Positions 47,211 through 56,945 of a stretch of 64,000 nt of DNA are shown piece by piece (positions within the stretch are counted from its first letter, which is position 1; every line of letters begins with the position of its first letter). Made by a program: the position numbers and the translations under genes. The DNA lies in the NCBI GenBank assembly GCA_943736015.1, contig OX031058.1:22841001-22905000 (forward strand), read 5' to 3'. This DNA comes from Tridacna crocea. Lineage: Eukaryota; Mollusca; Bivalvia; Cardiida; Cardiidae. The notes beneath the pieces were generated by a model. It was not told the DNA's origin and did no database searches. It was given only the letters and a program-made list of their open reading frames with translations.

Positions 47211-47474
47211 TACACATTCAAAGTGTTATCTGCAAAGACTTGCATTTTGGGCAAGTCTCAAATTTCTGTTTCATGAAGAGTTAATGAAAATTTCTGTGTT
47301 GTAAAAAATGGGAAGGGGGGAGGGCGGGTAACATCAATATAACTGCATAAGACTTTTCCTATTTTTATGTGTGATTATTCAACCAGTGTTTGCCGAATTC
47401 CATCGCTAAGTTTGTAACGTACAGGCTCGAAGTCAAGGAATCTGTTCTTTGATTTATTTGAACTAGTATATGAT

Positions 47475-47507
47475 AATCCCCCCCCCCCCCCCCAAAAAAA
47501 AAAAAAT
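47475..47507. repeat. poly-C / poly-A run
   Basis: About 17 C followed by about 13 A; a likely assembly weak point. Confidence 0.8.
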
Positions 47508-47559
47508 CGTTCAAGTATCTGCTAAAAGACAGACAGTCTACTAACCAAAAACTTGGACA

Positions 47560-47783
47560 TTATCCCATTAACACACAATCCCTACTTTTGACGCCCTTGA
47601 GAAAGAAGCTTTTAGAAAGCATTGTGGGGAAAGGAGAAAATGCTGGTAACCAGCATTTTATCCTTTTCCTACAATGTTTTCTACCCTTCAAAAAAAACAA
47701 ATTTTCAGTCACTTTTACTTTGTCGTCTGCAAATGCTTTTGATTCGGACAAACCTAAAATTTCGTCGTTTGGTAATGAGTTAT
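47560..47783 (+). mobile_element. TTAA-P MITE with TTAT duplication
   Basis: GGACA, TTAT, CCCATTAACACACAATCC..., ending GGTAATGAG, TTAT, ACATTTTG. The empty site in D1 (44619-44640) reads GGACATTACACAG. The target here was therefore TTAT or TTAC and not TTAA, an unusual insertion for this family. Confidence 0.82.
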
Positions 47784-48653
47784 ACATTTTGAATTTACAG
47801 CGAAAGTCCAGAACTTGACATAATTAACATTTTTAAAAATCTTTATAGTTGCATATTTTTCATATTGCTGTTTGAACTACCTTATAAGTTGACTATCGTA
47901 ATAACTAACTTTAAGTCAAATTTCAAACCTTCCATTCCCTCCAGGAAAAAAAAAGGTACTTGTGATTCATTCTCAGGAAGTGACGTGCTATACTTGTTTT
48001 CATTGCACAGCTAGTAAAGGGTTAGCTAGGTGTTCGTTTGATCTCGGTATTTCACCGTCAAAGTGGGTGATCTATATGAAAAGCTGTGATGTTCTTTTTA
48101 GGCACCGACTAACACATAAGTGTCACAATTTTAAAGTGTTGATCAGGTTTAGTCTTAGGTTGATCACTTGAAAAGGTTTGGAATTGTTAAAATCTGTTAC
48201 GGAGGGTAAATCTCGAGGAAAAATATCTCCGTATTGGATAGTGTAGATCTAGGACCGGACTGCACCTTCTTCGTAGTCTGATCTGAATCTATATTGTCTG
48301 CAAAAGGTCACCGAGTCACGCTTGGCAGCCTAAGGGTTAATGCAGTCTGCATACAAAAAGTTCTATCAACAGACCTGGCAGGAGACAACGCTTATGATAC
48401 CGCTTTACTCTCTGAAGTCTACCGAAAAATTGATAAAACAACAGATCTTTTTTGTGTGTGTCTTTGAAAAAGATAATTGATAAAACTACCGGCACGGCCG
48501 TTTTAGGTTTTTGGCTTATTTATCACGTTTAGGGTGTATTCAATGGCCCTTTCACTATTCGTGTAATATACAAGATTGGGAAAGATTGTCCGGTGGGAAG
48601 GGAAGTAACTCGTGATGACACGTCAGTAACGGTAATTGGCAAATGGTCTATTG

Positions 48654-48690
48654 GACAAACCTAAAATTTTGTTGTTTTGTAAAGAGTTAA
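48654..48690 (+). mobile_element. TTAA-P right-end fragment
   Basis: TTGGACAAACCTAAAATTTTGTTG then TTGTAAAGAGTTAA, at the right edge of D2. Confidence 0.6.
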
Positions 48691-48705
48691 AGAACTAGTT
48701 TAATT

Positions 48706-49451
48706 AAGAAATAATCTTCTTTCTATCGTGGTATATCGTTCAATAAACCATAGTTGTGAGTTATGCGGCACAATAAATAATCCATGAGGGCGATAGCCCG
48801 AGTGGGTTATTCATTGCGCCTCATAACTCACAACGTGGTTTATTGAACGATATACCACGATAGAAAGAAGATTATTTCGATTCTAACATGGCCAATTTTT
48901 AATGAAAGGAAAACAAGTTCAAACTAAGAGTAAACACGCGGATGAAGATTATGTTCCATTGAATAACTCACTCATTGAATGACGTCACTCTACATGGATT
49001 GTCCCAGATTCTAATATGACACGTGACTTTGGCTCTATAAACACAGTGCAAGGAAAACGTGGTAAAATCTGCGATAATCCATGTAGAGTGACGTCATCCT
49101 ATATCGAGTGACGTCATTCAATGAGTGAGTTATTCAATGGAACATAATCTTCATCCGCATTTTTACTCTTAGTTTGGACTTGTTTTCCTTTCGTTAAGAA
49201 TTGGCCATGTTAGAATCGAAATAATCTTCTTTCTGTCGTGGTATATCGTTCAATAAACCACGTTGTAAGTTATGAGGCGCAATGAATAACCCACTCGGGC
49301 TATCGCCCTCGTAGATTATTTATTGTGCCTCATAACTCACAACTGTGGTTTATTGAACGATATACCCCGATAGAAAGAAGATTATTTCTTAATTTTACCA
49401 CGTTTTCTTTGCACTGTGTTTATAGAGCCAAAGTCGCGTGTCATGTTAGAA
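48706..49451. mobile_element. nested fold-back element next to TAF6 exon
   Basis: Hairpin A (48706-48879) has arms beginning AAGAAATAATCTTCTTTCTA and ending with the complement. Hairpin B (49218-49390) is an inverted copy of A. Between them, 48880-49010 and 49075-49217 are inverted copies of each other (TTCAATGAGTGAGTTATTCA, GAGTGACGTCATTC and neighbouring sequence). The centre 49011-49073 (TATGACACGTGACTTTGGCT) is repeated inverted outside hairpin B at 49391-49451. The whole is palindromes within a palindrome. It ends about 14 bp before the TAF6 exon at 49466, so the branch-point region of that intron lies in element sequence. Confidence 0.82.
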
Positions 49452-49465
49452 TTTTTGTTTTACAG

Positions 49466-49590
49466 TTACATGAGTTTATCCCAGGTGTGATGTCGTGCAT
49501 TGTCAGTAAAGAGTTATGTATGAGACCAGATGTAGATAACCACTGGGCACCGAGAGACTTTGCTGCCAGACTGAATGCATAGATCTGCAA
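49466..49590 (+). CDS. TAF6: TAF6 exon (HEAT domain, first in window), with in-frame stop
   Basis: TATA-box-binding-protein-associated factor 6, a TFIID subunit. TAF6 pairs with TAF9 through its histone fold, and its HEAT repeats help hold TFIID together. This exon encodes [18 protein letters not shown] and then [20 protein letters not shown], which aligns closely with the human segment [20 protein letters not shown] followed by [20 protein letters not shown] (recalled). The acceptor is TTTTGTTTTACAG (AG 49464-49465), phase 0; the donor is GTAAGC at 49591, phase 2. The codon aligned with human Q of AQICK is TAG at 49580-49582, one C-to-T step from CAG; the frame then continues I-C-K across the splice. 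If real, this stop would remove most of the HEAT domain. The preceding exons, with the histone fold, were not found in the window. Confidence 0.92.
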
Positions 49591-49760
49591 GTAAGCTAAG
49601 CAAATGTTATTTATTACTGGCAGGTATTGACACTCACAGTGTCCTACCATTGAAGGATACATAAACTTTTTAGAGCAGATGCCTAACATGCAGCATTTTA
49701 TTTTGTTCAGGTGAGGTGTCAATTTTTGTAAAATGATAGTGTGAAAAAAAAATCCTTACT

Positions 49761-49830
49761 TGACCATTTACCACACAATCCAGAGATTGTACCATTTAAA
49801 AGTATGGAAATCATTGGGAAAAGATACCAA
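49761..49830 (+). mobile_element. TTAA-P left-end fragment
   Basis: TTGACCATTTACCACACAATCC then ACCATTTAAAAGTATGGAAATCATTGGG; the palindrome is lost after its first bases. Confidence 0.5.
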
Positions 49831-50081
49831 ATAGCTCTGTCTTCTATTTACCTTGTATTATTAATTAACTATTGGATATATAGAAGTTATACATGGAAAC
49901 CAGTCCATGTGATACTAGTCACATTTCTGACTTTGTATAGTATACAGGTCGTGACCTTGGCTTAATACGACTTGACCTCCGATCAATACAGAAATCCTTG
50001 AACGTGATTGGTAAAAAGTTCAGTCGCGTGAGTGTCTGCGCTTACTTTTAGCCAATCACATTCAAGGAGGCGGCAAACTAA

Positions 50082-50243
50082 ACGTAACGCAAAAATTGAT
50101 ATTTGTTTCCAGCAGGGTAGAAAACATTGTGGGAAAAAGGAGAAAATGCTGGTTACCAGCATTTTCTCCTTTTCTCACAATGTTTTCAGAAGGCTTCTTT
50201 TTCAGGGTCGTAAAAACCAGGGATTGTTTGGTAAAGGATTAAT
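50082..50243 (-). mobile_element. TTAA-P MITE lacking its left end
   Basis: GTAACGCAAAAATTGATATTTG, then a perfect-looking palindrome around 50128-50190, then GGTCGTAAAAACCAGG and GTTTGGTAAAGGATTAA. Confidence 0.85.
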
Positions 50244-50256
50244 TAATAGAATTGTC

Positions 50257-50391
50257 AATAATCTAGTGATTTCGTATTGGCCCAGTTACAGGTCGGAGGT
50301 CAGCCGTATTGGCCCTTGGCCTTCGGCCTCGGGGCCAATACGGCTGACCTCGGACCTGTAACTTGGCCAATACGAAATCACTTGATTAATA
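50257..50391. mobile_element. 135-bp fold-back hairpin
   Basis: The arms AGTGATTTCGTATTGGCC and GGCCAATACGAAATCACT, plus GGTCAGCCGTATTGGCCC / GGGGCCAATACGGCTGACC, enclose a short loop (TTGGCCTTCGGCC). GC-rich relative to its surroundings. A palindromic MITE of unassigned type. Confidence 0.75.
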
Positions 50392-50469
50392 ACATTATAA
50401 TATTGTTACGGAAGATCACTGCATAGCTTTCCTGTATAAAATCAACACCTGACTGCTGCGTCAGAGAGA

Positions 50470-50640
50470 ATTCTCTTTGTCTCAGTGGTTATGGTATTGG
50501 TCTTTTAATTCGTGAGGTTATTTGTCCCTTCAGGGGTTCAATTCCCACCAGATGTGGCTTGTGTTTCAGCTATGCATGTATTTGTGTCTTTGTTTCCGAC
50601 TTTGATCGTAAGAATTTAATTTCATTTTTCTGCCAGTAAT
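50470..50640 (+). repeat. tRNA-derived SINE
   Basis: TTTGTCTCAGTGGTTATGG fits an A box and GGTTCAATTCCC, about 60 bases downstream, is a consensus B box. Related sequences occur at 60340-60475 and 60660-60800, sharing CCACCAGATGYGGTTTGTATTTC after the B box. No clear target duplication was defined. Confidence 0.65.
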
Positions 50641-50719
50641 CATCACCTGCACCAACCATGCAATAACACATTGTCATCTGTGCAATAATTTCCATATGTT
50701 TAAATAGTGTGACTTTAAT

Positions 50720-51431
50720 TTAATCCTTTACCAAACAATTCTTGGTTTTTAGCTCTACTGGCTTAAAGCCAGCAGAGCTTATGTCATGGCGTGGTTTCCG
50801 TCGGTCCATCTGTCTGTTAGTCTTATTCTTGTTTACGCGATAAAGTCCTCATTTTTGGTCAGATTTCTGTGAAACTTACACAGTTTGTTTATCTCATCAA
50901 AAGCTTGAACCCTATCGATGTTGAAAAAAGATCCGGCAAACAGTATGGAAAAAGTAGCCATTTGAAGTAAAACAATTTAATTGCTTGTTTACATGATAAA
51001 GTATTTATTTGTGATCAGATTTTTGTGAATTTTTCAGCTTGTTTTTCCCATCAATAGCTTTTTTACCCTATTGATTTTGAAAACATTCAACGAACAGTAA
51101 TGTAAAAGTAGCCATTTTGAATTGAAAATGTCAATTTTTTTGTCTTTTTGAATAATGAATTCCTAATGTATGCTTTATTTAAAAGACAAATCTCTGCCAG
51201 TAGAGCATATTCAGGCCCTTCAGGGCCTTCTAGTTACTAGATAGAAGCCTTTTGAAAACATTGTGGGAAAAGGAGCAAATGCTGGTAGGCAGCATTTTCT
51301 CTTTTTTGCACAATGTTTTCTTCCTTACTGGAAATAAATTTCAAATTTTGAGTTATATTTGTTTTGTCATCTTCAAGTGCTTTCAATTTGGACAAGTGTA
51401 AAATTCGGTTTTTTTTTTGGTAAAGAGTTAA
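50720..51431 (+). mobile_element. TTAA-P MITE split by a dispersed repeat
   Basis: The left piece TTAATCCTTTACCAAACAAT (50720-50750) and the right piece from AGATAGAAGCCTTTTG (51238-51431, ending GGTAAAGAGTTAA) join at the expected place. A 0.49-kb repeat occupies the gap. Confidence 0.8.
50751..51237 (+). repeat. dispersed repeat (AGCTCTACTGGC type)
   Basis: Opens with a small palindrome CTACTGGCTTAAAGCCAGCAG and closes GCATATTCAGGCCCTTCAGG then GCCTTCTAGTTA. Two internal modules (GATAAAGTCCTCATTTTTGGTCAG.. and GATAAAGTATTTATTTGTGATCAG..) are diverged tandem copies of about 110 bp. Non-coding. Inserted into a TTAA-P MITE. Confidence 0.7.
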
Positions 51432-51486
51432 ATGTGTTTTACTAATGGCTGCTAATGGGCCTCTAATTTCGTTTTTTACCTTTTAG

Positions 51487-51619
51487 AAATTTCCACAATA
51501 ATATCAACAACATTCAAGCCAGGATCACCAAAACATTCTCTAAAGCAATCAAGTCAGAAAAAGCAGCTCTAGCTACAATTTATGGAGCGTTTTCTGGATT
51601 GGGGGAGTTAGGGTCTGAG
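51487..51619 (+). CDS. TAF6: TAF6 exon (HEAT domain, second in window)
   Basis: Acceptor TTTTAG. The first base completes the K codon begun in the previous exon; the frame then reads NFHNNINNIQARITKTFSKA then IKSEKAALATIYGAFSGLGE then LGSE. Human TAF6 has HFSTTTNNIQSRITKTF.. and RYGSIAGLAELG at the same places (recalled). Ends GAG followed by the donor GTTTGT, phase 0. No frame damage in this exon. The motif NNIQxRITKTF is a good marker of TAF6 orthologues. Confidence 0.93.
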
Positions 51620-52331
51620 GTTTGTACAAATTAAGATTGTCTCTTCATCCATCCTCTTCAACCAACAAGTAGTTTATCGTATGTCTAGAAACAAAGGTGC
51701 TAGTGAAATCCTGGAAACATGTGAGGAAGCGACTTGTTACCCTAGATAATTTTACAAATGGCATAACTCTGATGTGGTAAAATTAAGATGATGTATTCCA
51801 TAGTGTTTTAAGTCAGTTTCTTAGATTTCATCAGATGTTATCTCGTCAACGTGTAGAAGTATTTACATGCCAAAAATTTTAGACTTATCCATTTTGAAAA
51901 CATCTGCAGTTATTTTCATAGCCCTGAAGTTGTTTTTGATCTGTTAACCCATTACCACACAATCCCTACTTTTGATGCCCCTGAGAAAGAAGCCTTTTGA
52001 AAACATTGTGGGAAAAGGAGAAAATGCTGGTAACCAGCATTTTCTCCTCTTCCCACAATGTTTTCTACCCCTCAGAAAACAAATTTCAAATTTTCAGTCA
52101 CTTTTATTTTGTCGTCTGCAAATGCTTTCAATTTGGACCAGTCTAAAATATTGTCGTCTGGTAATGGGTTAAATTATCAATATACTCTTGACACAGTTAT
52201 GCCCCCTTTTTAGAGTTCAAATTTTCACTGAAAATCAATCACTTACAGCTGAGCATTGGCTCTCGCATGTGTTGCTCTTGTTGCTTGCACATGTATATGA
52301 GTAAGTTTAATTTTCATGTGTATATTTTAAG
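51620..52331 (+). other. TAF6 intron 2
   Basis: GTTTGT to TATATTTTAAG. Contains a MITE arm remnant at about 51860-51910 (CATGCCAAAAATTTTAGAC) and an intact TTAA-P copy at 51944-52172. Confidence 0.85.
51944..52172 (+). mobile_element. TTAA-P MITE, reference plus-oriented copy
   Basis: 229 bp, TTAA at both ends. Order: end TTAACCCATTACCACACAAT; arm CCTGAGAAAGAAGCC; palindrome AAACATTGTGGGAAAAGGAG to its complement, centred on GGTAACC; arm GTCGTCTGCAAATGC, CAATTTGGACCAGTC; end TGGTAATGGGTTAA. The two arms outside the palindrome are unrelated to each other, so orientation can be read. No coding capacity. TTAA target preference suggests mobilisation by a piggyBac-type transposase, not seen in the window. 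Confidence 0.95.
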
Positions 52332-52457
52332 GTTATTACCTCATTCATACTGCCCAACTTGAAGTCTATAGGAGAAAGGGTGAGAATGGCCATAGAAGGA
52401 CCAGTCATGAACAGTGCAGATAGAATAGCTGCAGATAATATCAAAAAGAGTGCTACA
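52332..52457 (+). CDS. TAF6: TAF6 exon (HEAT domain, third in window)
   Basis: Forty-two codons, phase 0 to phase 0: VITSFILPNLKSIGERVRMA then IEGPVMNSADRIAADNIKKS then AT. Matches the recalled human [24 protein letters not shown] and SNIDRIGADHVQS. Acceptor TTTTAAG (AG 52330-52331), donor GTATGT. The frame is intact. Confidence 0.93.
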
Positions 52458-52743
52458 GTATGTATTTGTGTGATATACATTATATGATTTACTGCCTGTG
52501 ATAAATGACTTTTTTAGAGTCATACACAAGACAATCTTTGAAAATATTGTTGCAAAAAAAAAACCAATGCCCTGAATGAACAACGTTTTTTCCTTTGGCC
52601 ATAGTGTTTCCTCATGTATTTATGTCAGCCCTTTACCACACAATCACGAGTCTTACTGACCTTTAGGGAAAAGGCTATTAAATGCATTGTAGGAAAAGGA
52701 GAAAATGCTGGTAAGCAACATTTTCTCCTTTTCTCCACAATGA

Positions 52744-53919
52744 TTTTTAACTAAGGATGGCAATGAGTATTGACTTTAATACTCGAGTACTCGGTCATTC
52801 TTCCGATCGAGTACTTGGTTACTCGGAAGATTTTTACTACATTTTATACTAAAATTTCAGAGAAAGATCAGTATTTTTTTTTGTCCAAAATAATTGGAAA
52901 CACTGAAAATCTTTATAAATAGAAGTCAGCAATCTGTAATCTAACCGAGTTTTATCGATTGAAGACTGACTAACCAATCAAATTTGAGAATGAGTCGAGT
53001 TGGTCCTTGTCAGTGTAATTTACGTTGTTCACCCCATGTAAGCAGGTAAATTATATCATGATTTTACAAAAAAAACCGCAAAATAACAATCTTCATCGTT
53101 GTCCCAGGATATAGACAATAATGGGTTACAAGTTAATCATCAACCAAAACAATGGGAAAAAGCCAAGTTTTTAAATGTTTAGTGCACAAATTGACCGCTG
53201 GAATTCCAATCTGTCTAAAAATAGACCAACCTGCATATGAACGTAGGTTTATGAAATCAATGGCAAAGCTTTTTAATGTCGCCATTGTTCGACTTGTTAG
53301 TGGTCAATGACCTAGAGTTCGCGAGCGTGTCTTATCTGATCATAAGTTTTGGAACCGCTCATAAAATAATTATTTTTTATAGAACTTAGTATTGAAACAC
53401 GAAAAAAAAAAAATTATATTTTACTATTCCAAAAATTAAAGCAAAATACGGTAGGTATACAACGGCACGTTGACGATCAGAAGGTACGCACGATCCCTTA
53501 GTAAGTTTCACAGTCAAACTGTGAAGATTAAGGATAATTACTTTCTCCTCCCTAATTAGACCATATTAGCCGGCCTCTGATTTACTGAAATTACGAAAAC
53601 TTTAATTATTAGCGATTAACGTGAACGGCTTAACATTATAACTGACACAGTTGTTGTTTATTACAAAGTACAAACATGTGTCAAATTGTGAATTGTTCGG
53701 CTATCTTTCGGTAACTTTCCCACTTTTGCAACGATGTTTTGATTACATTTAATCGGCTGCAGTGTTTGTTTTGCAAAGAAATTTTACCTCAGGAAGCAAA
53801 ATGGCACATTTTCGAAAAAAAAATACAGAGTACTCAAATATAAATTTCCGTAATCGATACTCAGACATTCAATCGAATACTCAGTTAACCGATTACTCGT
53901 TGCTATCCCTATTTTTAAC
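52744..53919. mobile_element. hAT-like non-autonomous element, 1160 bp
   Basis: The insert 52752-53911 has inverted ends (TAAGGATGGCAATGAGTA / TACTCGTTGCTATCCCTA) and is flanked by the 8-bp direct repeat TTTTTAAC (52744-52751, 53912-53919). The 8-bp duplication and TAGGGATGGCAA-type ends fit the hAT superfamily. Subterminal ACTCGAGTACTCGG-type motifs occur at both ends. No transposase frame. Confidence 0.85.
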
Positions 53920-55073
53920 CCATACATAGAAAATTTTTTACTTATGATCATTTTATTAATTTAAAAAAAATTATATTTTACTATTCCAAAAATTAAAGCA
54001 AAATACAGTAGATATACAACGGCACATTGACGATCAGAAGGTACGCACGATCCCTAAGTAAGTTTCACAGTCAAACTGTGAAGATTAAGGATAATTACTT
54101 TCTCCTCCCTAATTAGACCACATGAGCCGGTTTCTGATTTACTGAAATTACGAAAACTTTAATTATTAGCGATTAACGTGAACGGCTTAACGTTATAAAT
54201 GACACAGGTGTTGTTTATTACAAAGTACAAACATGTGTCAAATTGTGAATTGTTCGGCTATCTTTCGGTAACTTTCGCACTTTTGCAACGATGTTTTAAT
54301 TACATTTAATCGGCTGCAGTGTTTGTTTTGCAAAGAAATTTTACCTCGGGAAGCAAAATGGAACATTTTTGAAAAAAATACAGAGTACTCGAATATAAAT
54401 TTCCGTAATCGATACTCGGACATTCAATCAAGTACTCAGTTAACTGATTACTCGTTGCCATCCCTATTTTTAACCCACACATAGAAAATTGTTTACTTAT
54501 GATCATTTTATTAATTTAAAAAAAATTATATTTTACTATTCCAAAAATTAAAGCAAAATACAGTAGATATACAACGGCATGTTGACGATCAGAAGGTACA
54601 CACGATCCCTAAGTAAGTTTCACAGTCAAACTGTAAAGATTAAGGATAATTACTTTCTCCTCCCTAATTAGACCATATTAGCCGGCCTCTGATTTACTGA
54701 AATTACGAAAACTTTAATTATTAGCGATTAACGTGAACGGCTTAACGTTATAATTGACACAGTTGTTGTTTATTACAAAGCACAAACACATGTCAAATTG
54801 TGAATTGTTCGGCTATCTTTCGGTAACTTTCGCACTTTTGCAACGATGTTTTAATTACATTTAATCGGCTGCAGTGTTTGTTTTGCAAAGAAATTTTACC
54901 TCGGGAAGCAAAATGGTACATTTTTTGAAAAAAAATACAGAGTACTCGAATATAAATTTCAGTAATCGATACTCGGACATTCAATCGAGTACTCAGTTAA
55001 CCGATTACTCGTTGCCATCCCTATTTTTAACCCATACATAGAAAATTTTTTACTTATGATCATTTTATAAGGT
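53414..55073 (+). repeat. tandem triplicate of hAT right half plus flank (about 556 bp each)
   Basis: TTATATTTTACTATTCCAAA recurs at 53414, 53971 and 54526 (spacings 557 and 555). Each unit contains the hAT right half and then the flanking TTTTTAACCCATACATAGAA..CTTATGATCATTTTAT. The flank is included, so this is duplication after insertion and not repeated transposition. The junctions fall in A-rich runs. Confidence 0.92.
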
Positions 55074-55259
55074 CATCATATGTGAGGGTATTATTGGCAT
55101 AAAAAGCCATAGCTGTACAATTAACTATTAGTCTGTTTAAAGTTTAAAGTTTAGGAATTGTTTGGGTCCTGTGTGGCACAGTAGATAGGTGAAGGAATCA
55201 AAACCTTCATATTGAAATTTGATATTCTCTCAAAACCTTCCGATTTTTGGCAAAACACT

Positions 55260-55487
55260 TTACACTTTACCACACAATCATGACTTTTAACACCCCTGTA
55301 TAAGAAGCCTTTTGAAAACATTGTGGGAAAAGGAGAAAATTCTGTTAACCAGCATTTTCTCCTTTTCCCACAATGTTTTCCTTCCAATCCAAAACAAAAA
55401 TCACTATTTCAGTTACATTTAATTTTTCATCTGTAAATCCTTGTAATTTGGACCAGTTTAATTTTTTGTCATTTGGTGAAGAGCTCA
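55260..55487 (+). mobile_element. TTAA-P MITE
   Basis: CTTTACCACACAATCATGAC to GTCATTTGGTGAAGAGCTCA. The palindrome is near perfect, but both TTAA termini are mutated, so it is an older copy with a well-kept core. Confidence 0.85.
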
Positions 55488-55819
55488 TAAAAGACCCTTT
55501 ACCTTAGGTTAGTACTGGTAAAACAAAGCATTTACATAAATAAGTGAGCTTTTTCTGTGATACAATTTAAATGTTGTTGAAAGCGCATAAAACACCTTTC
55601 AGTCGACTTATCAGTGAGAAATTTTTCCTTGTGTTGTAGATTGATTGTTTGATTGAATGAAATTTCACACCATTTTTAACATTACTTTAATCATATAGCA
55701 GGAGGTACTTCACTTTTCCAGCTTCTTTCCTGGAGTATTATTTACCAATACTTTGCACAGTGTGCACACCAAGCTTCTAGCTACTTTTCCACATTATCAT
55801 TGTTGAAATTGTGTTGTAG

Positions 55820-55996
55820 AAATACATACCACCTGTATTAAAGACGCAAAGAGCATCAACAGACACAGTAGAGGATTATATGAACGACTACGGATATTTA
55901 GGCCCACTTTTACATGCTGCTGTCACTAAAGAAAGGAATGTAGCTGCCCAACAACAGCAACAACAAGCAAAACCTACAATACAGATTTCTCAACAG
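55820..55996 (+). CDS. TAF6: TAF6 exon (end of HEAT domain, fourth in window)
   Basis: Fifty-nine codons, phase 0 at both ends: KYIPPVLKTQRASTDTVEDY then MNDYGYLGPLLHAAVTKERN then VAAQQQQQQAKPTIQISQQ. Human TAF6 has KHCAPVLAKL, then FGSLGPLLCSQVVKARAQ, then a Gln/Ala-containing linker (recalled). A run of six Q (CAA/CAG) marks the exit from the folded domain into the disordered tail. Acceptor GTGTTGTAG, donor GTGAGC. The frame is intact. Confidence 0.92.
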
Positions 55997-56053
55997 GTGA
56001 GCAGAGTTGTAGACAAGTAGATAAATGTTAGACATGCTGTGTGGAGAGGGTGT

Positions 56054-56283
56054 TTAAGTCATTACCAAATGACAAAATTTTAGGTTTGTACAAATCAAAA
56101 AGCATTTGCAGACGACAAAATAAAAGTGACTGAAAATTTGAAATTTGTTTTGTGAAGGGTAGAAAACATTGTGGGAAAAGGAGAAAATGCTGGTTACCAG
56201 CATTTTCTCCTTTTCCCACAATGTTTTCTAAAGGCTTCTTTGTCAGGGGCGTCAAAAGTAGGGATTGTGTGGTAATGGGTTAA
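56054..56283 (-). mobile_element. TTAA-P MITE, intact
   Basis: TTAAGTCATTACCAAATGAC to GTGTGGTAATGGGTTAA; perfect 69-bp palindrome at 56161-56229. Nearly identical to 35715-35943. Confidence 0.94.
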
Positions 56284-56307
56284 TAAGTCTTTGTGAAGCG
56301 AGTCGTA

Positions 56308-56366
56308 AATTGATTATTGATCCATGAAATCCAGGTAAATTGATTATTGATCCATGAAATCCAGGT
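56308..56366. repeat. 30-bp tandem duplicate
   Basis: AAATTGATTATTGATCCATG followed by AAATCCAGGT, present twice back to back with no differences seen. Confidence 0.9.
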
Positions 56367-56505
56367 TGACTAACAACTGACTGAATCAGTATGTAGAATG
56401 GTCCTTGGACAAGGAAAATATAAAAAAAAAAAGAGAAAGTTTTAACAGATGTCAGCCTGGGTCTACTGCACAGGATGACATGTGTCGGCACTTTATTCAG
56501 ATGTG

Positions 56506-56732
56506 TTAACTCTTTACCAAACAAAATTTTTGGACTGGAGCAAATTTAAAGCATTTGAAGACAACAAAGTAAATGTGATTCAGAAATTGAAACTTTGCTT
56601 TAGAAGAGTTGAAAACATTGTGGAAAAAGGAGAAAATGCTGGTTACCAGCATTTTCTCCTTTTTCCACAGTGCTTTCTGAAGCCTTCTCTTTCAGGGTAG
56701 TTAAAAGTTGGGATTGTGTAGTAAAGAGTTGA
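56506..56732 (-). mobile_element. TTAA-P MITE
   Basis: TTAACTCTTTACCAAACAAA to GTGTAGTAAAGAGTTGA; a good palindrome. Its right end has TTGA for TTAA and directly abuts the next copy. Confidence 0.9.
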
Positions 56733-56945
56733 GCTTTTACCAAATAATCCCTGGTTTTCATGACCCTTGAAAAGAAAGCTTTTGAAAACAGTAGGGGAAA
56801 AGGAGAAAATGCTGGTAACCAGCATTCTCCTTTTCCCTCAATGTTTTCTACCTTATCAAAGAAAAATTGCACTGTTTGAGCCACACTGAAATTGTTGACT
56901 GCAAATGCTTTCAATTTGGACAAGGCTAAAATTTTGTGATAGGGC
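56729..56945 (+). mobile_element. TTAA-P MITE abutting the previous copy
   Basis: TTGAGCTTTTACCAAATAATCC start, palindrome with a small deletion in the right half (CAGCATTCTCC), right arm CTGCAAATGCTTTCAATTTGG, ending without a clean terminus at TTTTGTGATAGGG. Confidence 0.85.

Larger units (their letters stand above)
45581..48655 (+). repeat. 3-kb TIR-ended tandem unit D2
   Basis: Starts AACGATTTGCCAATTAGATT and ends GGCAAATGGTCTA at 48655. Same order as D1 throughout, but it lacks D1's MULE-like insert and D1's MITE and carries three of its own MITE insertions. Confidence 0.85.
49591..51486 (+). other. TAF6 intron 1
   Basis: GTAAGC donor to TTTTTACCTTTTAG acceptor. Holds two TTAA-P fragments, a strong hairpin element, a tRNA-like SINE, and a MITE split by another dispersed repeat. 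The pair CCTTGAACGTGATTGG / CCAATCACATTCAAGG (about 49997-50067) forms another hairpin. Confidence 0.85.
52625..55075 (+). mobile_element. TTAA-P MITE interrupted by hAT element and its duplicates
   Basis: The left part (TCAGCCCTTTACCACACAAT to CTCCACAATG) ends at the hAT insertion. The rest of the palindrome margin (TTTTTAACCCATACATAGAAAATT) follows each hAT right end. The distal MITE terminus is lost. Confidence 0.7.
52458..55819 (+). other. TAF6 intron 3
   Basis: GTATGT to GTGTTGTAG. Filled by a TTAA-P MITE that was interrupted by a hAT-like element, the right half of which was then tandemly amplified, and by a further MITE at 55260. Confidence 0.85.

Noticed and set aside
50470-50640. 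Genuine tRNA gene
   Set aside because: A and B boxes are present but no cloverleaf arms pair well, and related dispersed copies exist at 60340 and 60660; a SINE fits better.
51972-52172. Recurrent 60-75-codon frames with ENIVGKGENAGNQHFLLFPQ
   Set aside because: These are translations of the TTAA-P palindrome and occur on either strand in dozens of copies. They follow from a stop-free palindrome and do not indicate a gene.
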